NCBI GenBank assembly: GCA_045106735.1 | Contig: JBGCEZ010000094.1 | Span: 1-17,328, forward strand | Reading direction: 5' to 3' | DNA from: JBGCEZ01 sp045106735 | GTDB lineage: Bacteria; Planctomycetota; Phycisphaerae; Phycisphaerales; SM1A02 | Length of the DNA: 17,328 bases | Shown: positions 13,741 to 17,328 of the stretch, one piece after another | Layout of the letters: each line of letters starts with the position of its first letter | Numbering within the stretch: position 1 is the first letter of the stretch | The notes under the pieces: generated by a model | The model's input: only the letters and a program-made list of their open reading frames with translations | The model's database searches: none | Told to the model about the DNA's origin: nothing | Translations under genes and position numbers: made by a program

Positions 13741-14355
13741 ATGGCCACCCACACCGACGCCGTCTCGTCCACCTACGCCCGCAGCCTCTATGAGGTGGCC
13801 GAAGGCGCGGGCTCGGACAAGGTGAAGGAAGTCAGCGAAGAGCTCCAGCAGATCTGCGAGCTCTCCCGAGAAGATTCCGGCTTCGGCGAATTGCTGTCGT
13901 CGCCCATCATCGATCGCACCAAGCGCCGCGAGACGCTGCAGACGATCTTTCGCGACCGCATCACCGACCTGACGCTGCGATTCCTGCTCGTGCTGAACGA
14001 CAAGGAACGCCTCGGTCACCTGCAGTCGATCACCGACGCCTACGAACAGTTGGTCGACGCCGCGCACGGCCGCGTTGAAGTCGACATGTGGACCGCCGCC
14101 CCGATGGGCGAGCAGCAGCTCGACTCCGTACGCGAGCGCATCCGCGCCGCCATCGGCAAGGACCCGGTCATCCACGCGTACACCGACGACAGCATGATCG
14201 GCGGCGTGAAGCTGCGGATCGGCGACCAGTTGATCGACGGCTCGCTCGCGACGCGTTTGCGTCGGCTTCGCGGCGACCTGCTCACCAAGGGCGGCTCGAC
14301 GGTTCGCGAAGGCTTCGCCGGCATGCTCGACGGAGCGGAGAACACGTCGGCATGA
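13741..14355 (+). CDS. atpH: ATP synthase F1 subunit delta
   Basis: This 204-residue protein links the b stalk to the top of F1. The N-terminal helical domain starts with the family pattern STYARSLYEVAEG (9-21) and holds LLSSPIIDRTKRRETLQTIF. The C-terminal domain contains the typical 'DDSMIGGVKLRIGDQLIDGSLATRLRRLR' region (within about 149-180), matching the 'iiGG..v..gd..iDgSv...L..l' signature of OSCP/delta. A tail of about 20 residues after this is longer than usual. The stop overlaps the SIMPL gene start by 4 bp (ATGA). Confidence 0.94.
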   Translation: MATHTDAVSSTYARSLYEVAEGAGSDKVKEVSEELQQICELSREDSGFGELLSSPIIDRTKRRETLQTIFRDRITDLTLRFLLVLNDKERLGHLQSITDAYEQLVDAAHGRVEVDMWTAAPMGEQQLDSVRERIRAAIGKDPVIHAYTDDSMIGGVKLRIGDQLIDGSLATRLRRLRGDLLTKGGSTVREGFAGMLDGAENTSA

Positions 14356-15209
14356 CCGCCCGCAGCGATTCCATCTTTCGGTCGATGACCACCCTGCCGG
14401 TGATGTCCGGCATGGCCTTCGGTGCGGTCCTGCTGGCCGGGGCGTTCGCCGCCCTGCGTCCGGTGAGCCTGCAAACCGCGGTGGCCGCGTCCGGCACCAA
14501 CGCAGGAACGACGCTGATGGCCCAGGACGAAGATGACGATCGCATTCGGCTGAACGATGTGCCGCAGCTCGTGGTGCGGGGCACCGCGTCGCTGGACAAG
14601 GCGGCCGATCAAGTGCTGCTTTCGGCCGGCGTCGAGACCACCGGCGAAGATGCTCGGGCGGCCCTGGCCGACAACTCGCAGCAGATGAACCGCGTGGTGG
14701 AAGCGATCAAGGCGGCCGGGCTGACCAAGGACGACTACAAGACCGGGCGTTTTCGCATCCGGCCGGAGTACGCCCGTCGCCCGCGCAACGCCCCCGATGA
14801 CTGGCAGCCCCGCATCGTCGGCTACGTCGTGAGCAACTCGCTCTCGATCGCCACCGGCAAGATGGAACTCGTCGGTGAACTGATTGCCGCGTGCAACGAT
14901 GCCGGCGCGAACAACGTCGCGATCGACGGATTCGGCCTGGCCGAGCCGGAGCAGTACCGCGACGAAGCGATCGGTGCGGCGACCCGCCAAGCAATCAGCG
15001 AAGCCCGCGTCGCGGCGACCGCCGCCGGCCTGGAGCTCGTCCGAATCATCCGCCTGGAAGTCGATCCCGCCCCGTCGAGTGGCGGCGGCCGCCCCCAGGC
15101 CCGCATGATGCGTTCATCGGCCATGGCCGACTCGGCCCCGCCGATCGAAGGCGGCGACGTCGAGATCACCGCCGGCGTCCGCATCGTCTACGAGGTCCGC
15201 GGCAACTGA
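14352..15209 (+). CDS. SIMPL-domain (DUF541) exported protein
   Basis: This 285-residue protein has an N-terminal hydrophobic signal or anchor (about 16-36). A SIMPL/DUF541 domain follows at about 71-283: VVRGTASLDKAADQVLLSAGVETTGEDA, then Asn/Gln-rich helix 'NSQQMNRVVEAIKAAGLTKDDYKTGRFRIRPEY', 'YVVSNSLSIAT', and the long helix 'DEAIGAATRQAISEARVAATAAGLEL'. It ends with 'GDVEITAGVRIVYEVRG', the family's closing strand. SIMPL proteins are periplasmic or membrane-attached (family knowledge) with poorly known roles. The start ATG sits in the atpH stop, so it is probably translated with the atp genes. It is not a normal ATP synthase component. A 413-bp repeat-bearing gap follows before atpA. Confidence 0.87.
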   Translation: MTARSDSIFRSMTTLPVMSGMAFGAVLLAGAFAALRPVSLQTAVAASGTNAGTTLMAQDEDDDRIRLNDVPQLVVRGTASLDKAADQVLLSAGVETTGEDARAALADNSQQMNRVVEAIKAAGLTKDDYKTGRFRIRPEYARRPRNAPDDWQPRIVGYVVSNSLSIATGKMELVGELIAACNDAGANNVAIDGFGLAEPEQYRDEAIGAATRQAISEARVAATAAGLELVRIIRLEVDPAPSSGGGRPQARMMRSSAMADSAPPIEGGDVEITAGVRIVYEVRGN

Positions 15210-15243
15210 GCCAAGCACGCCGCCACGGCACGAACAATGCCAG

Positions 15244-15445
15244 CCCGAACGCGGGCGGCGCAGAAGAGACGCAGCCCGAAAGCGGGCGGCGCAGAAGAGA
15301 CTCGGCCCGAAAGCGGGCGGCGCAGAAAAGACGCAGCCCGAAAGCGGGCGGCGCGGAAGAAACGCAGCCCGAAAGCGGGCGGCGTAGAAGAAACGCAGCC
15401 CGAACGCGGGCGGCGCGGAAGAGACGCAGCCCGAACGCGGGCGGC
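15244..15445 (+). repeat. 31-bp tandem repeat array, 6 full copies plus a partial seventh
   Basis: Units start at 15244, 15275, 15306, 15337, 15368, 15399 and 15430, exactly 31 bp apart. The unit begins CCCGAA(A/C)GCGGGCGGCG and ends AGA(A/G)(A/G)ACGCAG. Each copy with its preceding G contains a small hairpin, GCCCG - 4-base loop - CGGGC. Only a few point differences separate copies, so the array is young or is being homogenised. The period is not a multiple of three, and the frame upstream of atpA is open through it, but this is a sequence effect and not a reason to extend atpA. Confidence 0.95.
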
Positions 15446-15587
15446 ACACGAACGCGACGTCCATTTGGGGGCGACGCATCCCCCGCGGTCCCCTGCCGGA
15501 CCGCACGACATGACGGCCGCCCGCGGGCCCAATCGCGCATGTTCCCGGCCGACGGCCTGACCGCCGCCGGAACGGATTCAACCCTGG
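15446..15587. other. Remainder of the SIMPL-atpA gap
   Basis: These 142 bp follow the 31-bp array. I see no gene of their own and no clear promoter. An in-frame ATG at 15540 could extend atpA by about 28 residues, but it lacks a ribosome site. Confidence 0.45.
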
Positions 15588-15606
15588 GGCTCCGAGGATC
15601 GGAGCC
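15588..15606 (+). promoter_or_regulatory. Perfect 8-bp hairpin in the atpA leader
   Basis: GGCTCCGA (15588-15595) pairs exactly with TCGGAGCC (15599-15606) around a 3-base GGA loop. It ends 4 bases before the atpA ribosome site. No T-run follows, so it is a leader structure, perhaps affecting translation or RNA processing; that is inference. Confidence 0.55.
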
Positions 15607-15610
15607 AGAC

Positions 15611-15615
15611 GAGGA
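15611..15615 (+). promoter_or_regulatory. Ribosome binding site that fixes the atpA GTG start
   Basis: GAGGA lies 7 bases before the GTG at 15623, the best ribosome site in this gap. It supports the GTG start over the in-frame ATG at 15540. Confidence 0.7.
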
Positions 15616-15622
15616 AACCGCC

Positions 15623-17179
<1,557 letters not shown>

Positions 17180-17285
17180 ACGCCTCAGAAGTGAGCCCGC
17201 CGGTCGGCGTGGCAGCGATTTGCGAGAGACGAGAGGCGAACGACTCGCCCCGAACCGCAAGCTCCTGGCAATCGAAGCAGAATTC

Positions 17286-17328
17286 ACACCCCCCGCGTCA
17301 CATGAGTGATGCGGGGGTGTTTCGTTTT
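17286..17328 (+). terminator. Intrinsic terminator after atpA
   Basis: ACACCCCCCGCGTCAC (17286-17301) pairs with GTGATGCGGGGGTGT (17306-17320) around an ATGA loop, with one bulged C and one G-T wobble. TTCGTTTT follows at the window edge. This is the clearest terminator in the window. It lies about 107 bp after the atpA stop. Confidence 0.85.

Noticed and set aside
13731..13745. GCCACCATGG at the atpH start resembling a eukaryotic Kozak context
   Set aside because: The surrounding genes are clearly bacterial and the match is expected by chance in a GC-rich genome.
15244..15445. 31-bp array as a CRISPR
   Set aside because: The 31-bp units are directly adjacent with no variable spacers and no cas gene nearby, so it is a simple tandem repeat.
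14891..15622. Upstream extension of atpA into a 762-residue frame
   Set aside because: The extra 244 residues are a frame shadow of the SIMPL gene and the 31-bp array. Family length and the GAGGA site support the GTG at 15623.

Overview
The window is about two-thirds G+C and most resembles a planctomycete, probably of the Phycisphaerae. That is an inference. It rests on three separate proteins with a 'CxxCGY...CPECG' zinc-ribbon signature next to membrane helices, a DUF3299-like lipoprotein, and an H+-type F1Fo ATP synthase operon that begins with an atpZ/atpI pair. No rRNA, tRNA, CRISPR array, transposase or phage gene was recognised.

Left part, minus strand (1-3519): a four-gene operon in the order lipoprotein, MacB/LolD-type ABC ATPase, FtsX/MacB-type permease, DUF3299-like lipoprotein (cut by the window edge). 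The layout suggests a cell-envelope ABC system, possibly for metal handling. A promoter-like pair and a perfect TGGCA-N6-TGCCA inverted repeat lie just upstream of the first gene.

Middle part (3520-10368): a repeat-bearing spacer; two overlapping plus-strand genes (4327-6554) for paralogous membrane proteins with two zinc ribbons each; an array of about 22 copies of a 13-bp repeat (6745-7027); a mutM/fpg-type DNA glycosylase lacking the zinc-finger cysteines; a GC-rich simple-sequence spacer; a small third zinc-ribbon membrane protein; and, convergent to it, an isolated nuoI-like ferredoxin gene on the minus strand.

Right part, plus strand (10369-17328): atpZ, atpI, atpB, atpE, atpF, atpH, a SIMPL-domain (DUF541) gene, atpA. 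Together these encode the proton channel (a, c, b), the delta stalk and the alpha subunit of ATP synthase. The run is unusual: a SIMPL gene overlaps atpH by 4 bp, seven copies of a 31-bp hairpin-containing repeat separate it from atpA, a large hairpin lies between atpE and atpF, and a convincing intrinsic terminator follows atpA before any atpG is seen. Gene calls in the ATP synthase block, mutM, nuoI and the ABC genes are secure. The zinc-ribbon proteins and the envelope lipoproteins have no known function that I can state.
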